Source of the DNA: Phoronis australis
Lineage: Eukaryota > Phoronida > Phoronidae
Assembly (NCBI GenBank): GCA_002633005.1
Contig: NMRA01000683.1
Span: 3,035 to 57,873, forward strand
DNA length: 54,839 nucleotides
Reading direction: 5' to 3'
Part shown: positions 43,841-53,289 of the stretch, one piece after another
Numbering within the stretch: position 1 is the first letter of the stretch
How the letters are laid out: the number at the start of each line of letters is the position of its first letter
The notes under the pieces: model-generated
Seen by the model: only the letters and a program-made list of their open reading frames with translations
Database searches by the model: none
Told to the model about the DNA's origin: nothing
Position numbers and translations under genes: made by a program

Positions 43841-44860
43841 CACAAAGTGCAGAAAATGACCAAAATCACGAATAAGTGCTGTCTCACATGGCTGGGATAC
43901 TCGAGTATTTGAGAACGAGGGGTGCCACCCGAAAATGTGCTTACCTACCCATTTAAAGAGTGGGCTTGGATAAAAAAATACCAATTAAGATATTTTTTTG
44001 TGTTAAAATTCACATTTTCCTATAAGTTCTTTCTATTACACAGGCCAAAGAAATTATAAATCGGAAGTGACGGCAGAAATCAACACTTCATTGAAGGCGT
44101 CAGTACCGCGTCTTGTTTTGTTTTCATAACGCCTTATTGATAACTTAATGTGCTCCTTCCAATCATTATTTAGTTTCCACTTGACAGTGACGTTTATTTC
44201 ACCGATTTGATGTGTGGAAAAGCGAACAAGGGACACCTGTTTTCCTCTTGACATAAATCACAATTACCTCTGATATGGCTAAATACAGTTCCTCGTGTCC
44301 TCACTGGAAAGAACCGTGAACGGTTTTATTGGTAGCTGTCGTAAGCTGCTCGCATCTTAGATTGTCTTTGGGAGCTTTGACTTTTTAGTGAAATGGATAT
44401 TTTCTAACTATCATACAAATATACCGTAACAGCGATCTGTATGTACATGTATTGCATCCGACTGTTTTAAGAAACGGCAGCCCACGGTTTATGACTCAGT
44501 TAGCCTTCATGTAATAACCAAGTGACAACATAAATTAACCTGATGTACTATTTGTGCCTCTTCTACTATCTTGTGATGGTCAAACAAGGCGGCTTTGCGC
44601 AGCGGTTTCGCACATGGTGCGGTTGAAGTTGACACATAGTCTTGGTCAACTCCCTCTCAACCTGAGCGCAAGCTAGATGCACTGGAAGACTTGTCGCCCT
44701 GTTGAACGTCAACGTGTGAACCCGGCTCGATGCTGATTCGTATATATATTGCCTGAAATATTGTTGGAATAGACTTTACAGCCGTTTCCTTTTCATTTCT
44801 TTAGTGAAATTAAACATTACCTAAATTCATCACTCAGTGATACCCGCAGGCTGACACACC

Positions 44861-45315
44861 GTAAAATGTAACAATTTCGTAAGATGTAACAATTATTACA
44901 TTTTACGTTGCTAAACCTCTCCTAAAATGTAAAAAAATAGTTAAATTTTACGTAATTATATCATTTTATGTGATATGCTCAAGCGAGAAATGTATCATCG
45001 CTACATTTTACGAAACCTACGTCATGTCACAAAATAAATGTCCAGCATTACGAAAAAGTAGAATCTGACACGGCCAGAAAATGTGGATACTTAACCATTC
45101 AGAAAGTGATCTAGGACAAACATTGGCCCATTTAAAGATTAATTTTGTGTAAAAATTTACACTTTTACACATTTCTGTTCTAGAAATTCAGAAAAGGCAC
45201 CCTTTTAGAATTTGTCAAAATGGCATCATTTTAAATACTATTTCTGTTATGAAATACACCCTTTTGGGCGGCACTTTTTGTATACCTCTTGTATTAGAAT
45301 GCCCTCCAGGGTAAC
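44861..45315 (+). mobile_element. TAAAATGTAACA block (c) with shared 3' segment
   Basis: Bases 44861-45012 alternate TAAAATGTAACA-type and TGTTACATTTTA-type words around a central GTTGCTAAACCTCTCCT, then continue ACCTACGTCATGTCAC. The following 300 bp (CACTTTTACACATTTCTGTTC, AAAGGCACCCTTTTAG, GGCACTTTTTGTATAC) are matched in inverse orientation at 50010-50330, so block and segment form one element of at least 450 bp. No coding capacity. It is probably a non-autonomous DNA element whose ends are the palindromic words (inference). Confidence 0.7.
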
Positions 45316-46260
45316 ACGGACTTGACTAACCGTTATTGTTACTCTGCGCGTGTAAGCGCAGAGTACTGTTGTTCCTGGGTTTTCTTCAATTTTATTCTTA
45401 TTGTTATTACTCTGCGCGTGCAAGCGCAGAGTACTATTGTTCCTGAGTTTTCTTCAATTTTATTCTTATTCTTATTCTTGGTTTTCTTCAATTTTATTCT
45501 TCTTATTCTTATTGTTATTTTTATTCTTATTCTTATTCTTCTTCCGACCAACTTTGACGCTTAATAACTCCAAATGATTGCAGGTATGTTCTTCAAATTT
45601 AAAATATGATGTTAGGCAGTATATAAATTTCTATTCATTATATGTTCATATTCCATAATGCACCGGAAGAGGTCGTTTGGTGCAAAGGTCATATAATTTT
45701 CAAAATGCTACTCCTCCTTCAGTTTTAAAGCTATCTTTTTCAAATCCGGTACACAGGTATAAGTCAACATGCCAATTGAATGACCTACTTTACTTCGCAA
45801 TAGGACTAACCAATAAAAAAATAGGTCAAAGGTCATTGAGTGCAAACTAAAATTTTAAGCTAGAGACTTCAGAATTTTGTAACTGTTTACTAAGTGCGAT
45901 CAACTTTGAATTCTAAATTTTCAGGTCATTTGGTGCACCCATGGGGTCATTAGGTGCATTTTTCTTCTGAAAATTTGACCAGTTCATTCATCTTGTATTC
46001 TGAATTGCTTAAAGTAAAACATCTGTGATTATCAGCATTAACCACACTTTTAATCGAGTTAACAATTACTCATAATGCACTGGAAGAGGTCAATTAGTGG
46101 AAAGGTCATCAAAAAAATAATATGTAATTTCTCCTACCATTTTAAAGAATTCCTTTTCATATTGGTAAACGGGTTGCTGTCAGTAACTTCCCATAATAAT
46201 TCCAGTAATACGCACGCGCAGAGTCCGTTATTGTCACGCCGTGACAATAATCTTTCTAGT
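45316..46260. mobile_element. CTCTGCGCGTG repeat element with TTATTC-rich interior
   Basis: The left part holds two 68-bp tandem units (45342-45409, 45410-45477), each headed by a hairpin CTCTGCGCGTG.AAGCGCAGAG. The inverse word CACGCGCAGAG lies at 46213-46223, followed by a 19-bp palindrome (46230-46248, ATTGTCACG arms). Between them are a TTATTC/TTCTTC simple repeat (about 45455-45545) and two diverged copies of a GCACYGGAAGAGGTC...AAAGGTCAT segment (about 45658 and 46077). The left and right CTCTGCGCGTG words behave like short terminal inverted repeats. Frames at 45322-45564 and 45339-45551 are simple-repeat translations. Confidence 0.65.
45823..45835 (+). promoter_or_regulatory. Perfect DR1 nuclear-receptor half-site pair
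   Basis: AGGTCAAAGGTCA is two AGGTCA half-sites spaced by one base, the consensus for RXR/HNF4/COUP-TF-type receptors. Further single AAGGTCA words sit nearby in the same repeat (45684-45690, 46103-46109). Located inside a repeat and far from any recognised promoter, so function is speculative. Confidence 0.5.
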
Positions 46261-46309
46261 TACTGTTGTCATTGTTATTTTTGCTTTTGTTGTTGTTGTT
46301 AATATTGTT

Positions 46310-47495
46310 GAATTTATTTGATGAGGACTTGGTGCAATATACACAATTCATGATTACCAAAGTGCTAATGCATCATGGTCCACAAAGATTTTAAAATCAT
46401 CTCATGCATGGTTCAATGTTTTCACCAGGCTTCCCAAAATCGACAGCGAGTGCTGTTACAAACGTCTTTATAGCTGTGGATGTAGAGTAGGCCTACGAGG
46501 AGGTTAAGATTTTAAATCTTGTTTAAATTTGTGCCAACTTTAAAATTGGTTATTTCTCTACTATCGGCAATCACAGTATTGTTTGTGATATACCTAATAA
46601 GAATGAAACGGTTGATTTTTCTATTATATTGGCTTTCAAAATTGAATTCGTCGTGAAAACAAATTGCTGTGGACGTTGTGGAGAATACGGCTCCAGTAAT
46701 GTGGGGATAAGTCTTGGTAGTATAGTTGGGTTACCCTGTTCTTGGTTGAACGGTAGATAGTTGGCTAGGAAGGTAGCAACAGCAAGTCGATGGAGAGCAG
46801 CATAAAATCAACAGGGGGCTGCCACATTGAAGAAAACGTCTTCTACAACCGAGGAAGTGACCTTTTTCCAATTCCCATCATTATGTTCCCAAATACAAAC
46901 AAACCAATTTCTTTGAGCTTACATGTAAAGCCTCGACACTAACCCCAAATCTAATCTACTCCTAGAATTTAGTTTTTGGCACTCCAACTTGGCTGCGGCT
47001 GCAGCCTAGTCGCAACTAAATTATTCAGAGCCATCACAACTACAACACCAATGTCACTCTCAGTCAAGTTCTGTCCAGACCGAAAAAAGCGATAAGAGAG
47101 GTGAAAGGACATACTAACTCGTGGCACAATTGATCCCTTTGCGGACAGCTCATTTGTTTTGGTGAAAACGCAAACAAAATGGTAGCACGCAGACCTGCGC
47201 AAAAACGCCGACACGCATCCCGACGCCAAGTTTAGAGCGACATCAGTGTGACTCGGGAACATCCTACGTTTGAGACTTACCAGACAGACTGCGGGCGCGT
47301 AACCTCCATGCCAGGACACAGGGTTGGAAAAAACTATTTTGAGAACATTTGAAACTGCAAAAATAACACAGGTGCAGTTTCGTGTCGACTGTCGAAGCAA
47401 TCTTACCATGGGACAAAGATCAATAGGGCTACACGGAGTTTCGGCACGATCGCCACGACTGCTTCGGTGCCTCGATACGCCACGCAATGATACAA
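46310..47495. other. Non-coding stretch, no supported gene
   Basis: A 172-codon minus-strand frame (46969-47487) has no ATG and no domain. Within it, TTATTTTTGCAG and CTG/GTAAGTC on the minus strand (about 47360 and 47285) bracket a 70-74-nt segment that could be an internal exon, but its 24-residue product is unrecognised. Confidence 0.35.
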
Positions 47496-47496
47496 G

Positions 47497-47680
47497 TTCG
47501 TAAAATGTAACAACTGTTACATTTTAAGTCATTGTGACATTTTACGTTGCTAGGTCTCCCCTAAAATGTAACAAGTTCTTACGTTTTACATAATTGTTAC
47601 AATTTACGCCGAATGCACACGTGAGAAATGTACCACTGTTACAGTACAGTTTACGAAAGTGACGTCATATTTCATGAGTT
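47497..47680 (+). repeat. TAAAATGTAACA palindrome block (d)
   Basis: Reads GTAAAATGTAACAACTGTTACATTTTA (split here as GTAAAATGTAACAA and CTGTTACATTTTA), then TGACATTTTACGTTGCTAGG, CTAAAATGTAACAAG, TTGTTACAATTTACG, CACACGTGAGAAATGTACCA and AAGTGACGTCATATTTCATG. The last contains a full TGACGTCA cAMP-response element, where other copies keep ACGTCAT. Confidence 0.75.
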
Positions 47681-48060
47681 TGCATGGTATTTGCCACACG
47701 GAGAAAAGCAGTTCACTCACTTAAAGCCTTGTTTCTCGGACTTTTTAAATGAAGTTCTATCAAATGCGCCAGCTCGAATTTATAGGTGTGTCCTTATGTG
47801 TTTTCCAATGTTTTTAACATGAGTAGTTTCTTGGCATAGTTAAAAAATTGTACCCCGTACAGTTTCAACTCCAGACGAAAGGAGTTTTCAGGATCAGGTA
47901 ACAAGTTTTTGTTCTTGCAATCTTTTGTTGGCACTCACAGGTCATAAACCAATTGTGTATCCGGTATTACAGAAACACACTTCCCTTGGTAAGCACAACA
48001 GAAAAAAGGACATCGTATTTTGGCTAATGTTTACCGTATTTCTTCAGATACAAACGACAA

Positions 48061-49490
48061 TAGACCCAATTCACGCGGCGGACATTAAAATCCAAAGCGA
48101 GGCTCACTGCGATAAACAAAGCGGAAATTTACATTGCGTGAGTTAAATGGCCGGTCTTTGGAGTCCAACCTGAATATTAAATCTTAAAGAAATGTGTTAA
48201 TAGTTAACCACAGAGACGTAGAAAAATACAGTTAAAGAACAAGTCAATGCACCAAAGAGATGTCTGACGAAAGGATATAAGTTTTTTACGGGAAAGTAGG
48301 TTCGAAACATAAAAAGTAAACATGACCAAATTGCGGCTATCGTAGTGTTACGGATTAGGTATCATGCTGAATGCAGGGTTACCTTTCTTCTAATAAATTC
48401 TTGATGAAAATGCTTTCTACACGAACAGGGTCATCTGGTCGTATGGTTGACGAGTGGAAGATATATTCGACAGTGGTGGCTCAAAGCATTTTGCTGTCAT
48501 GTGCAATTAGTTACATCTGGTTTAATTTGCTGATCAAGAGTAGGCCTATTAGCTTCAAGCATAGCCTAGGTAGGCACTACCGGGACTAACAGTTGATTTG
48601 TCATTGATCTGAAATAATACTTGATGTTATTAAATATATATTTTGATTACGATAAAAAACCAGCCTCGCAATTGAAAATAAAAATTATATGACCATCATT
48701 TCTGCTTTCTCGGTTTTAACAATTACGTCTATTTCATGTGAACATATATTTTTTAAATATCAGTCTCGACCAAGTTGAATTTTAAAATTAAAACACCTAA
48801 TTCTTTGTCCAAAGCATAATAATTTTTTAGTTTTCATAAGTGATCTATTGCTCAAAAAGTATTTATAAGAAGTGTACAGGTGAGACATTTCACCATTTTA
48901 AATGGGATATTGTGATTTCTAATACAAAAATACATCTGAACTTGACAATTTGACCGCCATTTTGTTTATGCTAATTAGATGGTCAAAAACGCAAAATTCG
49001 ACTTGAGAACAGGGTTAGTTGAATTCGCCATGCCTTGATTGTGTGAGAAAGTCTTGTTCCCAACTTTTACTAAAAAATGCTTCTAGAACCTTATACAGGG
49101 CTCTTTTCAGGAAATGCCTCTAGGCTATAACCTCGTTTTAGAGCTCAATTTCAGTTAACAGGACAGAACACAGTGGCGGACTTAGAGGGGAGCCAAGGGG
49201 GCCATGCCCCCCTAAAATTCTCCCAGATTCCATTTGGCAGTTCAGGAGTATGAATATCTGACGGGCAAAATCCTGGCTAATACTCTGCCTTGGCCCCCTC
49301 CCCTAACTCAAAGTCCTGGATCTCCCTAGTTATCATGTTTCTTCAGAGGCCTCGTTCATATCCGAGAGGAAAGTTGCCTGTGCGGCCTTCTGAGAGGGAA
49401 ACGAATGACGGGTCAGTGAAAAATCTACTGACCGCCCGATCACCATCAATAGCACTCCGCCCTGTTGCAAGCTCTCATAGCTCTGTCTCA
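48061..49490 (+). mobile_element. Right arm of the distant inverted repeat (partner 16855-17752)
   Basis: Starts TAGACCCAATTCACGCGGCG and matches the reverse complement of 17752-16855 throughout. Compared with the left arm it has about 300 extra bases (48840-49130) and a hAT-like MITE (49171-49325). Small frames in both arms translate the same end (PIHAADIK / LIHAADIK), which is terminal repeat, not a gene. Probably two insertions of one non-autonomous transposon. Confidence 0.8.
49171..49325 (-). mobile_element. hAT-like MITE nested in the 48-kb repeat
   Basis: Inverse copy of 21345-21509: CAGTGGCGGACTTAGAGGGG, CCAAGGGGGCCATGCC, GACGGGCAAAATCCTGGCTAA and CTCAAAGTCCTGGATC occur in the same order. 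It is absent from the partner arm at 17.0 kb, so it inserted after the two arms separated. Confidence 0.75.
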
Positions 49491-49849
49491 GTGCTTGATC
49501 TAGGAGACCACTGATGAGAGTGGCTGAGAAGCGGGCAAAGCGCGATTGTATGTACGCAGGCGGCCTGAAAGTTGCGGCGCCGAGGATGTATACATTCGAC
49601 TCAGGACATCTGTCGTTGGACTCAAAAAAAACAAGTAAAAACGGAACGTGTTTTCTCCCCTCGTCCGCTACCGCGGTCCTAGCTCGAACTCAGTATTTTC
49701 TGTTTTGTAGCACACGCTGTCCATTATGGGAAGCCCAGCAAAACATTGAACCATAAATGAGATTAGTTTTAAATAGTTTAGGACCATGATGTATTAGCAC
49801 TTTTTTAAAGCAAGTATTGTGTATATTGCAGTGTGTCCTCGTTAAATAA

Positions 49850-49998
49850 ATTCAAAAATATAAATGATGGTAATAATAATAATGATAACGATACCGATAA
49901 CGAGTAATAGTAGTGAAGTAGTAATAGAAGTAACACAGTAATAGTACTAATGGCACAAACACCACTCATAGTAGTAATCGTAATGTAATAGTAATAAA
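49850..49998. repeat. AAT/AGT trinucleotide-rich low-complexity tract
   Basis: Imperfect runs of TAA, TAG, GAT and CGATA words over about 150 bases. The minus-strand frame 49805-50023 (Ser/Leu/Tyr-rich) is its translation. Confidence 0.85.
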
Positions 49999-50009
49999 AT
50001 TTATAATGG

Positions 50010-50330
50010 GTAGCCAGATTCATGACATGTCATCCCGCATGGCATTCCTCTAGAAGATGTATACGAAAAGTGTAGCGTAATAGGGTGTTTTTTCCACAGC
50101 AAAAATCGTTTTCAAAATGGTTCCATTGTCGACAAAAAACTATCTAAAAGGGTGCCTTTTTTGAATTTCTGGAACAGAACTGTGCTAAAATGGGAATGTT
50201 TACACAAAACAAATCAAAGCCAACTCTATAAACCGGTAGGTATCTGCGTTTTTCTTGATTTTGATCATTCTCTTTCTACTATGACGTTGGTTTCTTAAAA
50301 TATAACGATGGTACATTTCTCCAGGCCCGT
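50010..50330 (-). mobile_element. Inverse copy of the 44.9-45.3-kb element
   Basis: The reverse complement shares GTATAC, AAAAGTG, GGAATGCC, AAAAGGGTGCC, TGAATTTCTGGAACAGAA and ACGTCATAGT words in order with 44990-45315. At its far end the palindromic block is reduced to a TTAAAATATAACGATGGTAC remnant (about 50295-50315). Confidence 0.65.
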
Positions 50331-50400
50331 AGCCAGTGGGGGTTCGAGAGCCGGGTTCGAACGAACAACCCCCCGCGGAAAAGGTCCAGCCCCAGCCTAT
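50325..50400 (+). repeat. GGCCCGTAGCCAGTGGGGG repeat fragment
   Basis: A G-rich then C-rich segment (GGGGGTTCGAGAGCC, CGAACGAACAACCCCCCGCG) of a type common in invertebrate repeat flanks. It is too short to define element ends. Confidence 0.4.
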
Positions 50401-51197
50401 CCGTTAAAGATATGATACAGATGGACAACAACAAAATTGATGCACCTACTGGTACTACTAAATACAATTGTTAACTAAGTTAGTAATCATTTTGAATTTG
50501 CTTCTGATTCAAAGCGCTTCACGTTATCATCGAGCCGTGCGCTACCCGGCCCACTTCGCCCGAGTGGTATTTGCGTAGATGATATGATCGTGCAGACGGT
50601 TAGAGGAGGCTTTATGTTACTCATCGGCAATGAACACGCGTGGTGGTTACACCGTAGGGAAACAAGGGAGTCTAGAAGTAAATGTCTATACCTAGGTAAG
50701 CTATATAGCAGCGAAATAGCTCCCAAAAAGTTACATTGCGTTGTGAATGACTAAGATCGACCATGAAGTAAAACAGCAGAAAATAGCTTTGTTATCTGAT
50801 ATAGCTTGCTAGCATAGTACGCTGGGCAGGCGTTTCCAAGATTGGAATTGAAAGTGTTCATAAAATACAGGTATGTTCTTCGTCATATAGTGTCCAATTC
50901 GAGAGAGAGCAGATTGCTGGATTGACAGGCATTCGTGTACGTGCGTTTCCGTCCTTTTAAATTCAGTAGAAGCCGACGGTAAGTCATAGACAGCCCTCCG
51001 TCGTTGCTCAAAAACCTGAACTATAACCGTGTTTGCTTGCTATTAGAAAACACCGAAGAACTCGTTCACATTTTTGGGGGAAAGTAGGTCTAAACCCAAC
51101 AAAAACTCTGGTCAATGGAGACTTCTCTTGTCACTAGTGTCAATGGTGCACAGCCTCACACACTTCATGCGAGCAACCTGATGGAAAAGATTTGAAG

Positions 51198-51429
51198 CAG
51201 TGGCGGGGCTGTAGAGGGGTGTTAAGGGGGTTCAAACGGTCCCCTCGGGACAGGAACAAAAATAAAAATTAAAAAATGTCACCAGGAAAACAAATCAGCT
51301 ATTAAAAACCAAACAAAATCTTACACAAGAGGGGGAGCCCCCTCCCGACCTTCCCTACGCTCGGCGCTGCGCGCCTCGGATTCGGGCGAATCCTACCCCC
51401 ACCCCTTACTGAAAACGTAGATCTGACAC
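51198..51429 (-). mobile_element. hAT-like element related to 19609
   Basis: Left end CAGTGGCGGGGCTGTAGAGG; the right side reads CTCGGCGCTGCGCGCCTCGG, CCTTACTGAAAACGTAGATC and TGACACT, the inverse of the start at 19609 (CAGTGGCGGATCTACGTTTT). About 230 bp, no coding capacity. Confidence 0.65.
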
Positions 51430-51440
51430 TACCAAGGTTA

Positions 51441-51540
51441 GATGCCACAATTCCGAATGTGCGCTACTCCGAAGGTCCACTACTCCGAAGGTTTGCCACC
51501 TTCGAAAGTTCACTATTTCGAATGTCCACAATTCCAGAAC
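51441..51540 (+). repeat. 16-bp minisatellite of TCCGAAGG type
   Basis: About six units, the clearest being CACTACTCCGAAGGTC; others read ATTCCGAATG, CTTCGAAAG and TTTCGAATG. Period about 16 bp, strongly diverged. The frames at 51406-51663 on both strands are translations of it. Confidence 0.75.
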
Positions 51541-51544
51541 CAGA

Positions 51545-53140
51545 ACTTCAACATTTATTTTTTTACTCGTGTCTCTCTTAACAGTAGTCCAAGCCTCAAA
51601 CCACTGAGCCAAACAGTTCATTACTCTGATTGTCTGCTAATGAGTCGTAGCAAACGTGAATAAATTACGGTATTTGTGTCCATCTAGTAACTATTTAAAA
51701 GGGTGTGCAAAAAGTTGACTAGTTCTTAATACATTGATTTCATTGTTGAGATCGGTTCCAATCACTGCCGATCGTGATAATTGAATCAAATTAACGACTC
51801 ATTCTCAATTAGGGGCTCTGTGGCGTGGGTACGGACTGCGGCGACAAACGGTTTTAAATTTAAGGGACTCACTGACTCTGTGAAGACTGGCAGAGACTGG
51901 GTAGCCTGCTAACTACATTTGATTTCCACCCGCCTGTGCGTCGTTCCGGTGGCTGAGGTGCAAGCCCAGCGGCCCTAAACTTTTCAGTCGCGCTGTGAAA
52001 TGATGCGATCTTGACATGGATTCGATGAATGTATCGTGGTTGATAAGTCATCAATATTCCCACTCCAAATTGTTTAAAATGCAATAACGTTAACACGGAA
52101 AAATATAACTAGATAAACAATTTCGTTAAGTTAATCTCCGACAAAATACTTCTGACCGAGAAGGTGTAATCACTCATTTAAGCACACCTGATTTGAAAAT
52201 TTGGCAAGAAGTAACGAATAGAACGTTTTGGACCACATTACATCCGAAATGAGTCCCATTATTGCGAGCAACAGTCACGGCCTCGCTGGTTCCCTGCGTA
52301 ACGCGGGGGGGTAGCCAGCAAGCCTGGTGTGATCACTTAATTCTCCTCGGGATTTTGTTTACACCGGCGTTTCTGATTGACTGGTCGATTTCTCAACAAG
52401 CATCACTTTACCCAACCAAACTGACATGGCTGATGGAGGAAGTGTGGTCTGTTGTACTGACAAATCGGGTGCTTAAGATTCATGTTCAAGAAATGTGAAT
52501 CCCAGAAAATCATGTGGTTGCGTCTTTCGGATTGCATCTTCCTGATGTCGCTGGCTTTTGTTTATGTTAGACCTGGTGTCCTGTACAGTATTTATACATG
52601 TACATGTACAGTATGAATAACACACTAGTTAAATCGACCAGATGACGGCGTGTTTATTGTTCATGTATATACTAGCTTCTGTGAGCACGCGACTATTAAA
52701 ACTTAGGCCTACTGCAGAAACAAAATAGTTGCTGCTACGCCACTTGCATGGACAAGGCTAAAAATTGTCCATAGTCCGCCATTTTCTCACTTTGTTGTAA
52801 AGCTAACCAGTGACTGTGGAGGTTACATCAACCAGTGATAATGCGCGTGCTACTGCCTGCTACATGTACCTGCGTTCTGGCTACCACCTAGCGGCACGCG
52901 GGGAACCGGCGAGCCGTCGCGGCATCCTCATCTCTGGTATTACTAATTTCGTCTCATCTCAAAAACATAGAACTGAGATTCATCGTTGTGTATACAAATT
53001 TCCCTTCCCTCTGATTAAGCTGCGTCAACTGACGGCCTTAATGAAAACAGTGTCGTTTGCAAAGTATCAAAGGTACACCGTTTAAGAAATTCGAACCACC
53101 TCCTGCGCAATGGTGGCTACGGGCCTGTTCTCGCATGTGG
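51545..53140. other. Non-coding stretch, no gene recognised
   Basis: No domain-bearing frame. ORFs at 52262-52498 and 52810-53085 lack recognisable features. A TACATGTACATGTACAGTA palindromic stretch lies near 52595. Confidence 0.4.
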
Positions 53141-53147
53141 ATTCGAG

Positions 53148-53285
53148 CTAAAATGTAACAACTACGTAAAAGGTAACAACTTGGTACATTTTAGGAGAGA
53201 CTTAACCCCGTAACATGTAACAATGACGTGAAATGTAACAGTTGTTATAATATTTTATGAAATTGTTACATTTTAAGGCATATCA
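53148..53285 (-). repeat. TAAAATGTAACA palindrome block (e)
   Basis: Inverse copy. On the minus strand: CCTTAAAATGTAACAATTTC, CAACTGTTACATTTCACGTC, AGTCTCTCCTAAAATGTACC, AAGTTGTTACCTTTTACG, TTGTTACATTTTAG. It keeps the central CTCTCCTAAAATGTA word of the other copies. Confidence 0.72.
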
Positions 53286-53289
53286 GAGT

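Larger units (their letters stand above)
41971..44659. repeat. 1.35-kb block present twice around a single N
   Basis: Copy 1 41971-43320, N at 43321, copy 2 43322-44659. They are nearly collinear from GCACCACTTGATATGTGG to TTGGTCAACTCCCTCTCA. Differences include a 6-bp ACATGT indel (copy 1 about 42925), a short CTGTA indel and scattered substitutions of about 2-3%. This level is typical of allelic difference in outbred marine animals. The second copy is followed by unique sequence; the first is preceded by unique sequence and cut by the N, as expected when two haplotype contigs are joined. Confidence 0.9.

Noticed and set aside
42709-44254. The same 66-codon ORF in both copies of the 1.35-kb block as evidence of a conserved gene
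   Set aside because: The copies are probably alleles, and both differences are amino-acid changing, so conservation is not informative.
46969-47487. 172-codon minus-strand ORF, the second longest in the window
   Set aside because: It starts at a TTG, has no ATG-supported beginning and shows no domain. The possible small exon inside it is too short to support.
49515-49545. CTGATGAGAG sequence as a canonical hammerhead core
   Set aside because: No GAAA core or stem II partner follows at a usable distance.
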